This document shows positions 1-9,265 of a stretch of 64,000 nt of DNA, piece by piece. This DNA is from Oligella ureolytica DSM 18253. Lineage in GTDB: Bacteria; Pseudomonadota; Gammaproteobacteria; Burkholderiales; Burkholderiaceae_B. A program made the translations under genes and the position numbers. The notes beneath the pieces were generated by a model. That model was given only the letters and a program-made list of their open reading frames with translations, was not told the DNA's origin and did no database searches. Every line of letters starts with the position of its first letter. Position 1 is the first letter of the stretch. The stretch is from positions 1-64,000 of the forward strand of contig NZ_KB892279.1 in NCBI RefSeq assembly GCF_000373745.1. The letters are read 5' to 3'.

Positions 1-206
1 CTACGCTCGGGCAAATGGCCGTTGCGCACCACGGCTTTGCGGCCATCAGGCAAGAGTTTGTCTTCATGGGTTTGCAGCAGCTGTTGCAACTCAGCTTCAA
101 CTGCTTGCGCAATGAGCTGGCGAGCTCCATTACGTAGCAAAGCGGTAAGCACATCTGTGCCAGTTTCATCTGGTTGTGAAAGAACATTCAAGGTAGTATT
201 GGTCAT
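1..206 (-). CDS. IS256-family (mutator-type) transposase, N-terminal 68 residues only
   Basis: Reading the minus strand from the ATG at 206-204 gives an open frame to the window edge. It contains [18 protein letters not shown] and then [10 protein letters not shown]. These are the characteristic N-terminal segments of IS256-family DDE transposases, which start with LLR.GAR.L..QAVEAE and go on to the NGHLPER.I.TG motif. The catalytic DDE residues lie further along, outside the window. Whether the element is intact is therefore unknown. The plus-strand open frame over the same bases is a shadow of it. Confidence 0.85.
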   Translation of the reverse strand, partial: MTNTTLNVLSQPDETGTDVLTALLRNGARQLIAQAVEAELQQLLQTHEDKLLPDGRKAVVRNGHLPER

Positions 207-302
207 GGCGTATCACTCAACTGTTGGTTATTTCTTGGTCGAAACAATCAACAGGATACGCCACCTTCTTTTTTCCTCATACACCACAAATGACTATAGC
301 TC
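1..302 (-). mobile_element. End of an IS256-family insertion sequence (cut by window edge)
   Basis: The transposase start lies at 206 on the minus strand, and about 95 bases of A/T-rich sequence follow before ordinary host-like DNA begins. Read on the minus strand, the stretch from about 302 begins GAGCTATAGTCATTTGTGG, which looks like an IS256-group terminal repeat. The other end is outside the window, so the inverted repeat and the target-site duplication cannot be confirmed. The boundary at about 302 is inferred. Confidence 0.6.
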
Positions 303-443
303 TAAGCAACGTCAGTCATTGTATTTTTACTGCTATTCCTATTTAGTTGTAAACTTAAATTAATTAAAAATATACCCCATAAATAGTAGCATGCCTGATA
401 ATAAAGTAAATGTATTGTCTTATGCCGTTGCGCCATAACCGCC

Positions 444-941
444 ATGAACCATATCAAACTAGAAGCCAACACAGGCGACAACTTAGAAAATGAACAAAAC
501 GTCGGCAATCTACTGCGCATTATCCACAAAGCGATTAATGAACAGTTAGATGAAAACTTATTACGACTAGGCCTAACCGGCGCTCAGTGGCGCCCTATCG
601 TACTGCTCGATTGCGGCGACGTCAACACAGCGGCTGAATTAGCAAGCATCATCGGCGTCGACACAGGCGCAATGACGCGCACACTTAACCGATTAGAAGC
701 CAAGGGCTTAATCACCCGCAAGCGTTCCGAAAAAGACAAACGCGTCGTAGAATTAGCACTAACCGAAAAAAGCAATAACCTACAAGTAGAAATTATTAAA
801 ACTATTGAAAAAACATTAAACGATTTTTACTCCTGCTTCAGCAAAGAAGAATTTGATACCTATCTCGCTTTAAATAAAAAACTGATTTTTCATAACTTAC
901 CTGAAAGCTACGCCTCAATTTTCCCAGATGAAAAAGGTTAA
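444..941 (+). CDS. MarR-family transcriptional regulator
   Basis: A 165-residue winged-helix regulator of the MarR type, expected to bind DNA as a dimer and to respond to small aromatic or oxidising ligands. The helix-turn-helix and wing are visible: LTGAQWRPIVLL, then TAAELASIIGVDTGAMTRTLNRLEAKGLI, then RKRSEKDKRVVELALTEK, which is the usual basic wing around residues 95-112. Length is normal for the family. It stands alone between the insertion sequence and a bidirectional terminator, so no target gene is evident from context; self-regulation is usual in this family. The 5-prime flank 303-443 is A/T-rich and probably holds its promoter. Confidence 0.85.
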   Translation: MNHIKLEANTGDNLENEQNVGNLLRIIHKAINEQLDENLLRLGLTGAQWRPIVLLDCGDVNTAAELASIIGVDTGAMTRTLNRLEAKGLITRKRSEKDKRVVELALTEKSNNLQVEIIKTIEKTLNDFYSCFSKEEFDTYLALNKKLIFHNLPESYASIFPDEKG

Positions 942-954
942 AACTCGTTAAAAA

Positions 955-995
955 ATAAAAAAGGAGATGACATCAAATCATCTCCTTTTTATTTT
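955..995. terminator. Bidirectional intrinsic terminator between marR-type gene and DUF853 gene
   Basis: A perfect 10-base stem, AAGGAGATGA at 961-970 and TCATCTCCTT at 978-987, with a 7-base loop. It has an A tract on the left and a T tract on the right, so it works in both orientations. It lies between two convergent genes. Confidence 0.9.
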
Positions 996-1012
996 TAGTT
1001 AAACAAGCTTAT

Positions 1013-2500
1013 TTATCTCTTACTACCCCGACCTAATAACGAGCCTAATACGCCGCGCATCATATTTCTTGCGATACGACGAGCTTCTGTCTTGGCTACC
1101 TGCTCTACCAAGCCTTCGCGTCGTCCACCCCGAGGGCCCGTCGAACCTAATAACGCATCTTTGAGCATACCCACTAAGCCACTTCCGCCCTCCTGCTCTT
1201 TGGCTTCTTCTGCAACCGCTTCTTCCGCTCGACGCAGCAGCAGCTCATAAGCCGACTCACGATCCACTGGTTGATCATATTTATGCGTAAATAATGACGC
1301 AGCACGAATACGTGCCACCTCATCTGCTGTGGCCAAACCAATACGACTCCCTGGCGCAAACATCCAGACTCGCTCGGTAGGCGTCGGGATACCCTTAGGG
1401 TCTAAAAATGAAACCAAAGCCTCGCCCACCCCCAGCTCTGTAATCACTTGCGGTATATCTAAGGGAGGATTAGGGCGCATCGTATCAGCAGCTGTTTTAA
1501 CTGCGCGTTGGTCTCGCGGGGTATAAGCTCGTAAAGCGTGTTGTACGCGATTACCTAATTGACCCAACACAGCGTCCGGAATATCCAAGGGATTTTGTGT
1601 AATAAAATAAACGCCTACCCCCTTAGAACGAATTAAGCGCACAACCAACTCAATGCGTTCCAATAATGCCTTGGGCGCACTATCAAATAACAAGTGCGCT
1701 TCATCGAAAAAGAAAACGAATTTAGGCTGCTCTAAATCGCCCACTTCCGGTAAGTTCTCGTACAATTCGGCTAGTAACCATAGCAAGAAAACTCCATATA
1801 ACCTGGGTGACTGCATTAACTTATCAGCTGCTAAGATATTTACTACGCCCTGACCATTAGCATCCGTACGCATCAGGTCAAATACATCAAGCATCGGCTC
1901 ACCGAAAAAAACATCACCACCCTGCACTTCTAATTCAAGCAAAGCACGCTGAATGGCACCTACCGACGCCGGTGAAATATTGCCATAAGTCGTTCGTAGC
2001 TCTTTGGCCTTGTCTGAGACAAATTGCAGCATTGCTCGTAAATCCTTGAGGTCAAGCAACAACAAGCCCTCGTCATCAGCCAATTTGAAGCAAATATTTA
2101 AAATTCCGCTCTGGGTATCGTTAAGATTCATGGCCCGTGCCAACAATAACGGCCCCATATCACTAATCGTGGCGCGTACCGGATGCCCTTTTTCACCAAA
2201 CACATCCCAAAAAACAGTCGGGCAAGCCCCTAACTTAGGCTCCGGTAAGGCAAGTTTCTCCAAGCGTTTTTGTAAGCCCTCAGTCATTACTGCGGCTTGC
2301 GAAATGCCGGACAAATCTCCCTTAACATCTGCTAAAAACACCGGTGTGCCAATCCTGGAAAACGCTTCTGCCATTAACTGTAACGTGACCGTCTTACCGG
2401 TACCAGTCGCACCTGTAATGCAACCATGGCGATTAGCTAATTTTGGGTGTAAAACAACGTCTTTTTCAGAATTACATCCGAAGGCAATGGGCTCGAGCAT
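1013..2500 (-). CDS. HerA-like / DUF853 (YjgR) P-loop ATPase
   Basis: A 495-residue ATPase of the DUF853 family, related to the HerA/FtsK helicases and represented in E. coli by YjgR; its cellular role is not established. The Walker A motif [11 protein letters not shown] is near residue 30. A Walker B-type segment, [20 protein letters not shown], is around residue 265, followed by the conserved segment [20 protein letters not shown] and by [17 protein letters not shown]. The C-terminal tail is Gly/Arg-rich, ending in [16 protein letters not shown]. The ATG at 2500 gives the expected N-terminus. It is transcribed alone, divergent from yebC across a 154-base A/T-rich gap, and ends in the bidirectional terminator at 955-995. 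Confidence 0.9.
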   Translation of the reverse strand: MLEPIAFGCNSEKDVVLHPKLANRHGCITGATGTGKTVTLQLMAEAFSRIGTPVFLADVKGDLSGISQAAVMTEGLQKRLEKLALPEPKLGACPTVFWDVFGEKGHPVRATISDMGPLLLARAMNLNDTQSGILNICFKLADDEGLLLLDLKDLRAMLQFVSDKAKELRTTYGNISPASVGAIQRALLELEVQGGDVFFGEPMLDVFDLMRTDANGQGVVNILAADKLMQSPRLYGVFLLWLLAELYENLPEVGDLEQPKFVFFFDEAHLLFDSAPKALLERIELVVRLIRSKGVGVYFITQNPLDIPDAVLGQLGNRVQHALRAYTPRDQRAVKTAADTMRPNPPLDIPQVITELGVGEALVSFLDPKGIPTPTERVWMFAPGSRIGLATADEVARIRAASLFTHKYDQPVDRESAYELLLRRAEEAVAEEAKEQEGGSGLVGMLKDALLGSTGPRGGRREGLVEQVAKTEARRIARNMMRGVLGSLLGRGSKR

Positions 2501-2654
2501 AAAGGATTCCTTTTAAAAGGCTATAATTAGGGCTATTCTATAAAAAAAGTGCCAATCAAGGTAAAATCAAGGCACAATAAAATATCAAAATTAATATACT
2601 TATACTAATAATTTATTACATCAGTTTAACCTTTTTAAATTAAAAGAACACATT

Positions 2655-3395
2655 ATGGCAGGTCATAGTAAATGGGCGAATATCCAGCACCGCAAAGGTC
2701 GCCAGGACGCCAAACGAGGTAAAATTTGGACAAAAATCATCCGTGAAATCACCGTTGCAGCGCGTGGTGGCGGCCCTGATCCGGACACTAACCCTCCATT
2801 ACGTTTGGCCATCGACAAAGCAACCGCGAACAATATGCCCAAGGACAATATTAATCGCGCGATCCAACGCGGTGTCGGCGCAGCAGATGGTGATGACTAT
2901 GAGTTTGCTCGTTACGAAGGTTACGGCATTAATGGCGCCGCGGTGATTGTTGACTGTATGACCGACAACCGCACACGCACCGTCTCCGACGTGCGTCACG
3001 CCCTCACTAAAAATGGCGGTAATCTTGGTACCGACGGCTCAGTGACCTTTATGTTTGATCATGTCGGTCAATTTCTTTTTGCTCCTGATATCGACGAAGA
3101 GAAAATCATGGAAGTTGCTTTAGAAGCAGGTGCTGAAGACGTCCTAACCGACGAAGACGGCCTCACCGAAGTGATTTCTGCACCGACCGATTTTGCTCAA
3201 GTCCGTGACGCCTTTATTGCGGCGGAGCTTGAACCGGAAGTCGCTGAAATCGTGATGAAGCCACAAAATGAAATCGAGCTATCTGGTGACGACGCCAACA
3301 AAATGCAAAAGATCATCGACATGTTAGAAGACTTAGATGACGTACAAAAAGTGTATACCAACGCCGTTTTTGACGAAGAAGAAGCAGGCGAGTAA
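2655..3395 (+). CDS. yebC: YebC/PmpR-family DNA-binding / translation-associated protein
   Basis: A 246-residue YebC-family protein. The N-terminus [20 protein letters not shown] is diagnostic, followed by the conserved [16 protein letters not shown] segment and the acidic C-terminal domain. Family members have been described as transcriptional regulators (PmpR). More recent work links them to relief of ribosome stalling at proline stretches. The ATG at 2655 is the only sensible start. It leads a plus-strand series in which purD follows after 39 bases, the same order as in Bordetella-type genomes. Confidence 0.95.
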   Translation: MAGHSKWANIQHRKGRQDAKRGKIWTKIIREITVAARGGGPDPDTNPPLRLAIDKATANNMPKDNINRAIQRGVGAADGDDYEFARYEGYGINGAAVIVDCMTDNRTRTVSDVRHALTKNGGNLGTDGSVTFMFDHVGQFLFAPDIDEEKIMEVALEAGAEDVLTDEDGLTEVISAPTDFAQVRDAFIAAELEPEVAEIVMKPQNEIELSGDDANKMQKIIDMLEDLDDVQKVYTNAVFDEEEAGE

Positions 3396-3434
3396 TTAGT
3401 AATTTAATCTTTAAAGAGTATTAGCAACATCCTT

Positions 3435-4709
3435 ATGAATATTTTAGTGATCGGTGGCGGTGGTCGTGAACACGCCTTAGCGTGGAGTTTTTCCAAATCC
3501 CCTAATGCGGATAAAGTCTTTGTAGCACCGGGCAACGGTGGCACAGCTCGTTCCGAGCGTCTGATTAACGTCAATCTCAACACACCTGAAGAAATGGTGC
3601 GTTTTGCCAAGGACAATCAAGTAGCGTTAACCGTCGTTGGTCCTGAGGCGCCTTTGGCTGCTGGTGTGGTTGATCATTTTCGCGCCGAGGGCTTAGCAAT
3701 TTTCGGCCCAAGTCAAGCAGCAGCTCAGTTAGAAAGCTCCAAGGATTTTGCAAAAGCCTTCATGGTTCGTCATCACATTCCAACGGCCGCATATGCCAGC
3801 TTTACAGAAGCCTCAGCGGCCCATGACTACGTCGATCAGCATGGTGCTCCTATCGTTATCAAGGCAGATGGCTTAGCCGCCGGCAAGGGCGTCGTTGTTG
3901 CGATGACTCCCGAAGAGGCGCACCAGGCAATTGACGATATGCTTGGCGGTCAATTTGGTGAGGCCGGTGCATTGGTTGTTATCGAAGAATTTTTAGAGGG
4001 TGAAGAAGCGAGTTTTATCGTCCTTTGTGATGGCAAAACCATTCTTCCCCTAGCGTCCAGTCAAGATCATAAGCGCCAATTAGATGGCGATCTTGGTCCC
4101 AATACCGGTGGTATGGGTGCATACTCCCCTGCTCCGATTGTCAATGACATCATTCATGATCGTATCTTGCGTGAAGTAGTTATTCCTACCGTTGAAGGCA
4201 TGAAAACCGATGGCATTGAATACACCGGCTTTCTATATGCCGGCGTGATGATTGGCGAAGGCGACGACGCCACGCGCCCTATTAAAGTCCTTGAGTTTAA
4301 TTGCCGATTAGGCGATCCCGAAACTCAGCCGCTTTTAATGCGCGTGAAAAATGACTTTGTCGCTTTATTTGAAGCAGCTACTCAGGGCAACTTAGATCAA
4401 GTACACATCGACTGGGATCCTCGCAGTGCTATTGGCGTGGTATTGGCCGCACACAACTATCCTGCTGACCCACGCACAGGTGACGTGATTACCGGCTTGC
4501 CACACGATAGTGATGACGTCATGGTGTTTCATGCCGGCACTAAACTGGTCGACGACGAAATAACCACCTCAGGTGGACGTGTACTTTGCGTCACCGCACT
4601 TGGACAGGGGATCGAAGAAGCTCGACAAAAAGCTTACGAGACGATTGAATCTATTAAATTTGACGGTATGCAGTTCCGCAAAGATATTGCATGGCGAGCG
4701 ATAAAATGA
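3435..4709 (+). CDS. purD: Phosphoribosylamine--glycine ligase (GAR synthetase)
   Basis: PurD joins glycine to phosphoribosylamine with ATP, the second step of de novo purine synthesis in the cytosol. The 424-residue protein starts MNILVIGGGGREHALAW. It carries the ATP-grasp signature KADGLAAGKGVVVA near residue 145, GPNTGGMGAYSPAP near residue 220 and the metal-binding segment VLEFNCRLGDPETQPLL near residue 290. Length is typical. Its TGA stop overlaps the nadD ATG (ATGA), which suggests translational coupling. Related genomes often have hemF between purD and nadD; it is absent here. Confidence 0.97.
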   Translation: MNILVIGGGGREHALAWSFSKSPNADKVFVAPGNGGTARSERLINVNLNTPEEMVRFAKDNQVALTVVGPEAPLAAGVVDHFRAEGLAIFGPSQAAAQLESSKDFAKAFMVRHHIPTAAYASFTEASAAHDYVDQHGAPIVIKADGLAAGKGVVVAMTPEEAHQAIDDMLGGQFGEAGALVVIEEFLEGEEASFIVLCDGKTILPLASSQDHKRQLDGDLGPNTGGMGAYSPAPIVNDIIHDRILREVVIPTVEGMKTDGIEYTGFLYAGVMIGEGDDATRPIKVLEFNCRLGDPETQPLLMRVKNDFVALFEAATQGNLDQVHIDWDPRSAIGVVLAAHNYPADPRTGDVITGLPHDSDDVMVFHAGTKLVDDEITTSGGRVLCVTALGQGIEEARQKAYETIESIKFDGMQFRKDIAWRAIK

Positions 4710-5302
4710 CGGTGCGCCCTAAGATCGGCCTCTTAGGCGGCAGCTTTAATCCAATTCATATCGCGCATATCGAATTAGCGTTAAGCGCTCTAAAGCAATT
4801 ACCCTTAGAACATGTGGAGCTACTGCCAGCCGGTCAACCTTGGCAAAAAGACACATTGTCAGTGAGTCGGGAGCATCGTCTGGCCATGCTGAAGATTGCA
4901 GCAGAGGACAACCCCAAGATCCTGTTCAACACCATGGAGATCGAGCGAGATGGCCCCACTTATACTGTGGATACAGTTAGACAATTAGACAAAAACATTG
5001 ATTATTTTTGGCTCATGGGCACAGACCAATTGCAAAACTTCACGACGTGGAATGGTTGGCAGGAAATCATGCAAACTCTGACGCTTGTCATTGCAAAACG
5101 TCCTGACTACTCCTCAGAGATACCCCAAGCCATGCTGGATGCTCAGGTCCCAGGTAAAGAAATTATTCAGATTTTCTTTGATGAAATGGATATTTCCTCA
5201 ACTGAGGTTCGCCAGCGTCTGGCCAACAATGAAGACGTCAGTGATTATGTACATCCTGAGGTCATACAATACATTAACGAGCATCATCTTTATAAGAATT
5301 AA
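4706..5302 (+). CDS. nadD: Nicotinate-nucleotide adenylyltransferase
   Basis: NadD adenylates nicotinate mononucleotide to deamido-NAD in NAD synthesis. The nucleotidyltransferase motif GGSFNPIHIAHIELA is near residue 11, and the C-terminal ISSTEVRQRL motif is present. I place the start at the ATG at 4706, which overlaps the purD stop as ATGA and gives 198 residues. The in-frame ATG 15 bases earlier would only add MASDK and lie deeper inside purD. The next gene, rsfS, follows after 32 bases with its own AAAGGA ribosome site. Confidence 0.95.
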   Translation: MTVRPKIGLLGGSFNPIHIAHIELALSALKQLPLEHVELLPAGQPWQKDTLSVSREHRLAMLKIAAEDNPKILFNTMEIERDGPTYTVDTVRQLDKNIDYFWLMGTDQLQNFTTWNGWQEIMQTLTLVIAKRPDYSSEIPQAMLDAQVPGKEIIQIFFDEMDISSTEVRQRLANNEDVSDYVHPEVIQYINEHHLYKN

Positions 5303-5334
5303 CAGAACCGCTCGATAAAAACAAAAGGATTTTT

Positions 5335-5757
5335 ATGTTAAATATGCCACTAGAAGACATGCAACGCCTAGTCATTGATGCTTTAGAAGATGCAAAAGCT
5401 CAAGACATTCAGGTGTTTGACACAACCGGACTGACCAGTCTATTTGATCGTGTGATTATTGTCAGCGGTACCTCAAACCGACAGACTCGCTCTTTAGCTC
5501 GCAGCGTGTTTGATGCAGTACGTGAGCAAAAGCTTGATGTCTTATCTGTTGAAGGTGAAGACACAGGTGAGTGGATTGTGCTGGATCTGGCCGATATTGT
5601 TGTTCATTGTATGCAACCTGCCATTCGTCAATACTATAACCTTGAAGCCATTTGGGGCGAAAAGCCGGTGGAAGTTGATTTACTTCCTCAATCCCGTCTC
5701 ATCCCTCAAATCAATCAGGGCTTTGATCCAACCCAACCCTACCCCGAAGAGGATTAA
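5335..5757 (+). CDS. rsfS: Ribosomal silencing factor RsfS
   Basis: RsfS (formerly YbeB) binds ribosomal protein uL14 on the large subunit and blocks subunit joining when nutrients are short. The 140-residue sequence shows the family core: [14 protein letters not shown], then [13 protein letters not shown], then [18 protein letters not shown] and the [10 protein letters not shown] segment. An AAAGGA ribosome site precedes the ATG at 5335. The stop overlaps the rlmH start (TAATG), so the two are probably translated together. Confidence 0.95.
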   Translation: MLNMPLEDMQRLVIDALEDAKAQDIQVFDTTGLTSLFDRVIIVSGTSNRQTRSLARSVFDAVREQKLDVLSVEGEDTGEWIVLDLADIVVHCMQPAIRQYYNLEAIWGEKPVEVDLLPQSRLIPQINQGFDPTQPYPEED

Positions 5758-6227
5758 TGAAAACCACCGTAATAGCGGTGGGCCACCGCATGCCGGACTG
5801 GGTTAAGACTGCTTGGCAAGATTATGCCAAGCGCCTTCCCAACGACTGTTCGGTTGAACTGAAAGAAATTAAAGCTGAGCCTCGCAACACAGGCAAGACG
5901 CCGGAACAAATGATGGCCGCTGAAGCAAAACGCATTCAAGCAGCCATTCCATCACACAATCTCGTGATCGTGCTTGATGAACACGGTAAAGACATCAGCA
6001 CGCAGCATCTTGCAACGATGCTTGGTCATTGGATAGAAAACCAGCAAGACGTCAGCTTAATTATCGGCGGACCGGATGGCATTGATGCTGATTTCAAGCG
6101 GAGTATCACTCAAAAAATTCGCTTGTCTTCCCTCACCTTGCCCCACCCGATGGTACGAGTTCTTTTGGTTGAGCAAATTTATAGAGCTTGGTCAATTTTA
6201 ACTAATCACCCTTATCACCGAGAATAG
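5757..6227 (+). CDS. rlmH: 23S rRNA pseudouridine-1915 N3-methyltransferase
   Basis: RlmH is a SPOUT-class methyltransferase that methylates pseudouridine 1915 in helix 69 of 23S rRNA on assembled 70S ribosomes. The 156-residue length is exact for the family. The knot region [15 protein letters not shown] and the C-terminal end [20 protein letters not shown]...NHPYHRE are textbook. It overlaps rsfS by one base. The rsfS-rlmH pair is conserved across proteobacteria. Confidence 0.96.
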   Translation: MKTTVIAVGHRMPDWVKTAWQDYAKRLPNDCSVELKEIKAEPRNTGKTPEQMMAAEAKRIQAAIPSHNLVIVLDEHGKDISTQHLATMLGHWIENQQDVSLIIGGPDGIDADFKRSITQKIRLSSLTLPHPMVRVLLVEQIYRAWSILTNHPYHRE

Positions 6228-6235
6228 CTTCCGAC

Positions 6236-6844
6236 ATGATGACACCCCCTTTTATTTACTTAGCATCCGCAAGCCCCAGACGGCATGAGCTTCTAAAGCA
6301 AATAGAAGTCCACCATGAGGTTTTACGCGTACCGGAAGCCGATGAAGGTGAGGACGAACCTATTTTTCCCGGCGAAGCTCCGGCAGATTATGTCGTGCGC
6401 ACGGCAAGAGAAAAGGCCCAACGAGCATTAAGCTATCTGCAGGCAAGCACACATACTATTGAAATACGCCCTATTCTTGCGGCTGATACCTGTGTCATAC
6501 TCAACGGCCAAGTCATTGATAAAGCACATAGTGATCATGATGTTCGCCAAAGCCTGCAAATCCTCTCAGGACAAGAGCATGAGGTACACACCCACCTTGT
6601 TCTTATCACTCCACAGCACACCTTAGAGCGCAGCAGCATCAACAAACTGCGCATGAGAAAACTAAGTGACGCTGAAATTGAACATTATGTTCGTAGCGGC
6701 GAAGGCATCGGTAAAGCCGGCGGCTATGCGATTCAAGGTTTAGGTGCTATGCTTATCGAAAGACTGGAAGGTAGCTTCACCGGCGTCGTTGGCTTACCTT
6801 TAAGCGACACGTGGGAACTGCTAAAGACACTTAAAGCACAGTAA
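6236..6844 (+). CDS. maf: Maf-family nucleoside triphosphate pyrophosphatase
   Basis: Maf proteins hydrolyse non-canonical or excess nucleoside triphosphates (dTTP/UTP or modified pyrimidines) to monophosphates. The N-terminus has the signature YLASASPRRHELLKQI near residue 6. ADTCVILNGQVIDKA carries the catalytic Asp near residue 83, and GKAGGYAIQGLGAMLIERLEGS is near residue 158. The 202 residues match the family. Two adjacent ATG codons (6236 and 6239) are equally possible. It lies 8 bases after rlmH, in the common betaproteobacterial order. Confidence 0.93.
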   Translation: MMTPPFIYLASASPRRHELLKQIEVHHEVLRVPEADEGEDEPIFPGEAPADYVVRTAREKAQRALSYLQASTHTIEIRPILAADTCVILNGQVIDKAHSDHDVRQSLQILSGQEHEVHTHLVLITPQHTLERSSINKLRMRKLSDAEIEHYVRSGEGIGKAGGYAIQGLGAMLIERLEGSFTGVVGLPLSDTWELLKTLKAQ

Positions 6845-6876
6845 TTCCCTTCCTCACCCATTAAGTTGAGGTTTTT

Positions 6877-7488
6877 ATGATGGACGAACGCGTATTAGCC
6901 GCCATGAAAAAATGGCCTAATGTACCCGCCGCCTATGGCTGGTTGTCTCTTAATGCTCGCGGTTTGTGGCGTTTTCATCACCAAGGTGACTTTGCCGCCG
7001 ATCCTGAGGGAGATACGATTGAAAACACGCAATTAATCGAATTTTTTAATCGAAACTACCGTGTCAACGACAAGGGCGAGTGGTATGTGCAAAATGGCCC
7101 TCAAAAAGCCTACGTCACCCTGCCTCACGCGCCATTGATTCTTTTCTATGATGATACTCAACAGCGACTTCAAACGCACCACGGTCATACTGTCAACGCG
7201 ATAGCGCATTGGCACTTCTCTGACGATGGGCGAGTGTTTGCCAAGACAGATATAGGCCCTGCCATGCTGATAGGCCGTGACACATCTGCTTTTTTAGAGC
7301 AGGCGCAAATCATACCCTCTGATACTGCCTCTGACGCAGCTAGGGAATTACATGAACAAGACATTGAGCTGTTAGCTACGGGACGTGTGCTTAAGCTTAA
7401 CCTAGCCGGATTCACTGCGCCTTGCAGCCAACTAGACAGCAATAAAGCCGAGGAAATCCTCGGCTTTATCAGTCACCCAAGCGCCTAA
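6877..7488 (+). CDS. DUF2946-type conserved protein of unknown function
   Basis: A 203-residue soluble protein without signal peptide or membrane segment. It resembles a conserved betaproteobacterial family, probably DUF2946, that follows maf in Bordetella and Burkholderia. Visible conserved parts are VLAAMKKWPNVPAAYGWLSL near the start and an FNRNY...GEWYVQNGPQKAYV segment around residues 57-80. No catalytic motif is recognisable, so no function is proposed. The start could be 6877 or the adjacent ATG at 6880; the second fits the GAGG ribosome site better. A bidirectional terminator is built into its last codons. Confidence 0.7.
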   Translation: MMDERVLAAMKKWPNVPAAYGWLSLNARGLWRFHHQGDFAADPEGDTIENTQLIEFFNRNYRVNDKGEWYVQNGPQKAYVTLPHAPLILFYDDTQQRLQTHHGHTVNAIAHWHFSDDGRVFAKTDIGPAMLIGRDTSAFLEQAQIIPSDTASDAARELHEQDIELLATGRVLKLNLAGFTAPCSQLDSNKAEEILGFISHPSA

Positions 7489-7506
7489 CACGTGAGAGTC
7501 AGGCGC
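7443..7506. terminator. Bidirectional terminator embedded in the 3-prime end of the DUF2946 gene, plus a second hairpin
   Basis: The near-perfect palindrome TAAAGCCGAGGA at 7443-7454 and TCCTCGGCTTTA at 7457-7468 lies inside the coding region that ends at 7488. A second stem, GCGCCT at 7481-7486 and AGGCGC at 7501-7506, spans the stop codon. The first is symmetrical and can terminate both the maf-side transcript and pstB coming from the other side. Confidence 0.75.
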
Positions 7507-7525
7507 TAGACTTAAATTTAGGCTA

Positions 7526-8338
7526 TTAACCGAAACGACCGGTAATATAGTCTTGCGTTTCTTTGCGACGTGGCTGAACAAACATCTTATCAGTTTGACC
7601 AAACTCGATTAACTCACCTAAGTACATATAAGCCGTGTAATCAGAACAACGTGCCGCTTGCTGCATATTGTGAGTTACGATGGCAACGGTATAGTCATTT
7701 TTCAACTCAGAGATCAATTCCTCAATCTTAACCGTTGAAATGGGGTCTAATGCCGAACATGGTTCGTCTAACAAGATCACTTCCGGCTTAACCGCCACAC
7801 CGCGAGCGATACACAAACGCTGTTGCTGACCGCCTGATAAGCTGTAACCACTTTGACCCAGCTTATCTTTGACCTCAGTCCAAAGTGCTGCTTTTTGAAG
7901 CGCCCACTCGACACGCTCATCCATATCCGGTTTGCTCAAGTTTTCGAATAAACGCACGCCGAAAGCGATATTGTCGTAGATGCTCATCGGGAACGGAGTA
8001 GGACGTTGGAAAACCATGCCGACCTTGGCGCGTAATAAAGAAATATCTGTGTCGCTGGTTAGGAGGTTTTCACCATCCATATTAATTTCACCCTCAGCCT
8101 TTTGACCCGGGTAAAGCTCAAACATACGATTAAAAATACGTAACAAAGTCGACTTACCACATCCTGACGGACCAATAAAGGCCGTTACTTTATTACGTGC
8201 AATACGCATATTAACGTTTTTAATTGCGTGGAATTTGCCGTAGTGGAAGTTTAAGTTCTTAACCTCAATCTTGGTTTCATCTAAAGGAACCAAATCCAAT
8301 TCCTCTTGGCTAATTCTTGCTGGTGCTACAGTATCCAT
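7526..8338 (-). CDS. pstB: Phosphate ABC transporter ATP-binding protein
   Basis: PstB is the ATPase that drives high-affinity phosphate uptake through PstCA and also takes part in signalling to PhoR. The 270-residue protein has Walker [15 protein letters not shown] near residue 54, the ABC signature [16 protein letters not shown] near residue 165 and Walker [14 protein letters not shown]. The phosphate-subfamily start [12 protein letters not shown] is present. An AGGA ribosome site precedes the ATG at 8338. It is last in pstSCAB. The usual downstream phoU is absent here; the next gene is convergent. Confidence 0.97.
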   Translation of the reverse strand: MDTVAPARISQEELDLVPLDETKIEVKNLNFHYGKFHAIKNVNMRIARNKVTAFIGPSGCGKSTLLRIFNRMFELYPGQKAEGEINMDGENLLTSDTDISLLRAKVGMVFQRPTPFPMSIYDNIAFGVRLFENLSKPDMDERVEWALQKAALWTEVKDKLGQSGYSLSGGQQQRLCIARGVAVKPEVILLDEPCSALDPISTVKIEELISELKNDYTVAIVTHNMQQAARCSDYTAYMYLGELIEFGQTDKMFVQPRRKETQDYITGRFG

Positions 8339-8362
8339 TGTTAATCCTAAAATCTTTAAAAA

Positions 8363-9265
8363 TTATTTTGAACGAGTTACTAAACGGGCCACAATATTTA
8401 GACCTAAAACCAATAAAGTAATCAACGTTGCGCCGGCCCAAGCTAACTGGTTCCAGTCATTAAACGGACTGGCGGCGAATTGATAAATGGTTACCGGTAA
8501 GTTAGCCATTGGCGAGTTCATACTCCAAGACATGAACTGGTTGTTTAGCGCGGTAAATAATAATGGTGCTGTTTCACCTAAAATTCGGGCAACTGCTAAT
8601 AAAACACCGGTAATAATGCCTGATAAAGCAGCACGATAACAAATTGACAGAATCATACGGTATTTAGGACAGCCTAAAGCGACCGCTGCTTCACGTAGGC
8701 TATTAGGAATCAACAACAGCATATTGTCTGTTGTTCTAACAACCACCGGAATCACAATAATTGCTAAAGCAAACGATCCGGCCCAGCCTGAGTAATGTCC
8801 AATTTGGGCGACATAGACTGAGTAAATAAATAGGCCGATCACAATGGATGGTGCAGATAGCAACACATCATTTAAAAAACGGGTCGCAGGTGCTAACCAG
8901 CCACGGTTTCCATATTCTGCTAAATAAGTACCGGCCAAAATACCGATCGGCGTACCGATCAACGTGGCAACAGCTGAAATCATCACCGAACCGACAATCG
9001 CGTTAGCTAAACCGCCTTGCCCACCGGGACCCGGGGTATTTTGGGTAAACAGATCTAACGATAATGAGCCGCCACCTTTAACAAGCAGCGTACCGATAAT
9101 CCAGAATAACCAAAACAAACCGAAAATTAAGGTACAGAGCGAGAGGGTCAACATAATTTTATTAACCACTCGGCGTTTTTTATAAATTTTATTACCACTA
9201 TGCAGTACCGAATTAGCCGGCAATCGAGAAGCGTGGGAACTATTAGTCGTCATTTGATTGCTCAT
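8363..9265 (-). CDS. pstA: Phosphate ABC transporter permease PstA
   Basis: One of the two inner-membrane permease subunits of the phosphate importer. The 300 residues contain about six hydrophobic segments, the first at roughly 37-62. The permease coupling loop near residues 195-215 reads LREAAVALGCPKYRMI, the EAA motif that contacts PstB. Its ATG overlaps the pstC stop (TAATG), and a 24-base gap separates it from pstB. This arrangement is standard for a single transcript. Confidence 0.96.
   Translation of the reverse strand: MSNQMTTNSSHASRLPANSVLHSGNKIYKKRRVVNKIMLTLSLCTLIFGLFWLFWIIGTLLVKGGGSLSLDLFTQNTPGPGGQGGLANAIVGSVMISAVATLIGTPIGILAGTYLAEYGNRGWLAPATRFLNDVLLSAPSIVIGLFIYSVYVAQIGHYSGWAGSFALAIIVIPVVVRTTDNMLLLIPNSLREAAVALGCPKYRMILSICYRAALSGIITGVLLAVARILGETAPLLFTALNNQFMSWSMNSPMANLPVTIYQFAASPFNDWNQLAWAGATLITLLVLGLNIVARLVTRSK

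Noticed and set aside
22-363. Plus-strand frame of 113 codons at the left edge
   Set aside because: It is the shadow of the IS256 transposase on the other strand and resembles no protein.
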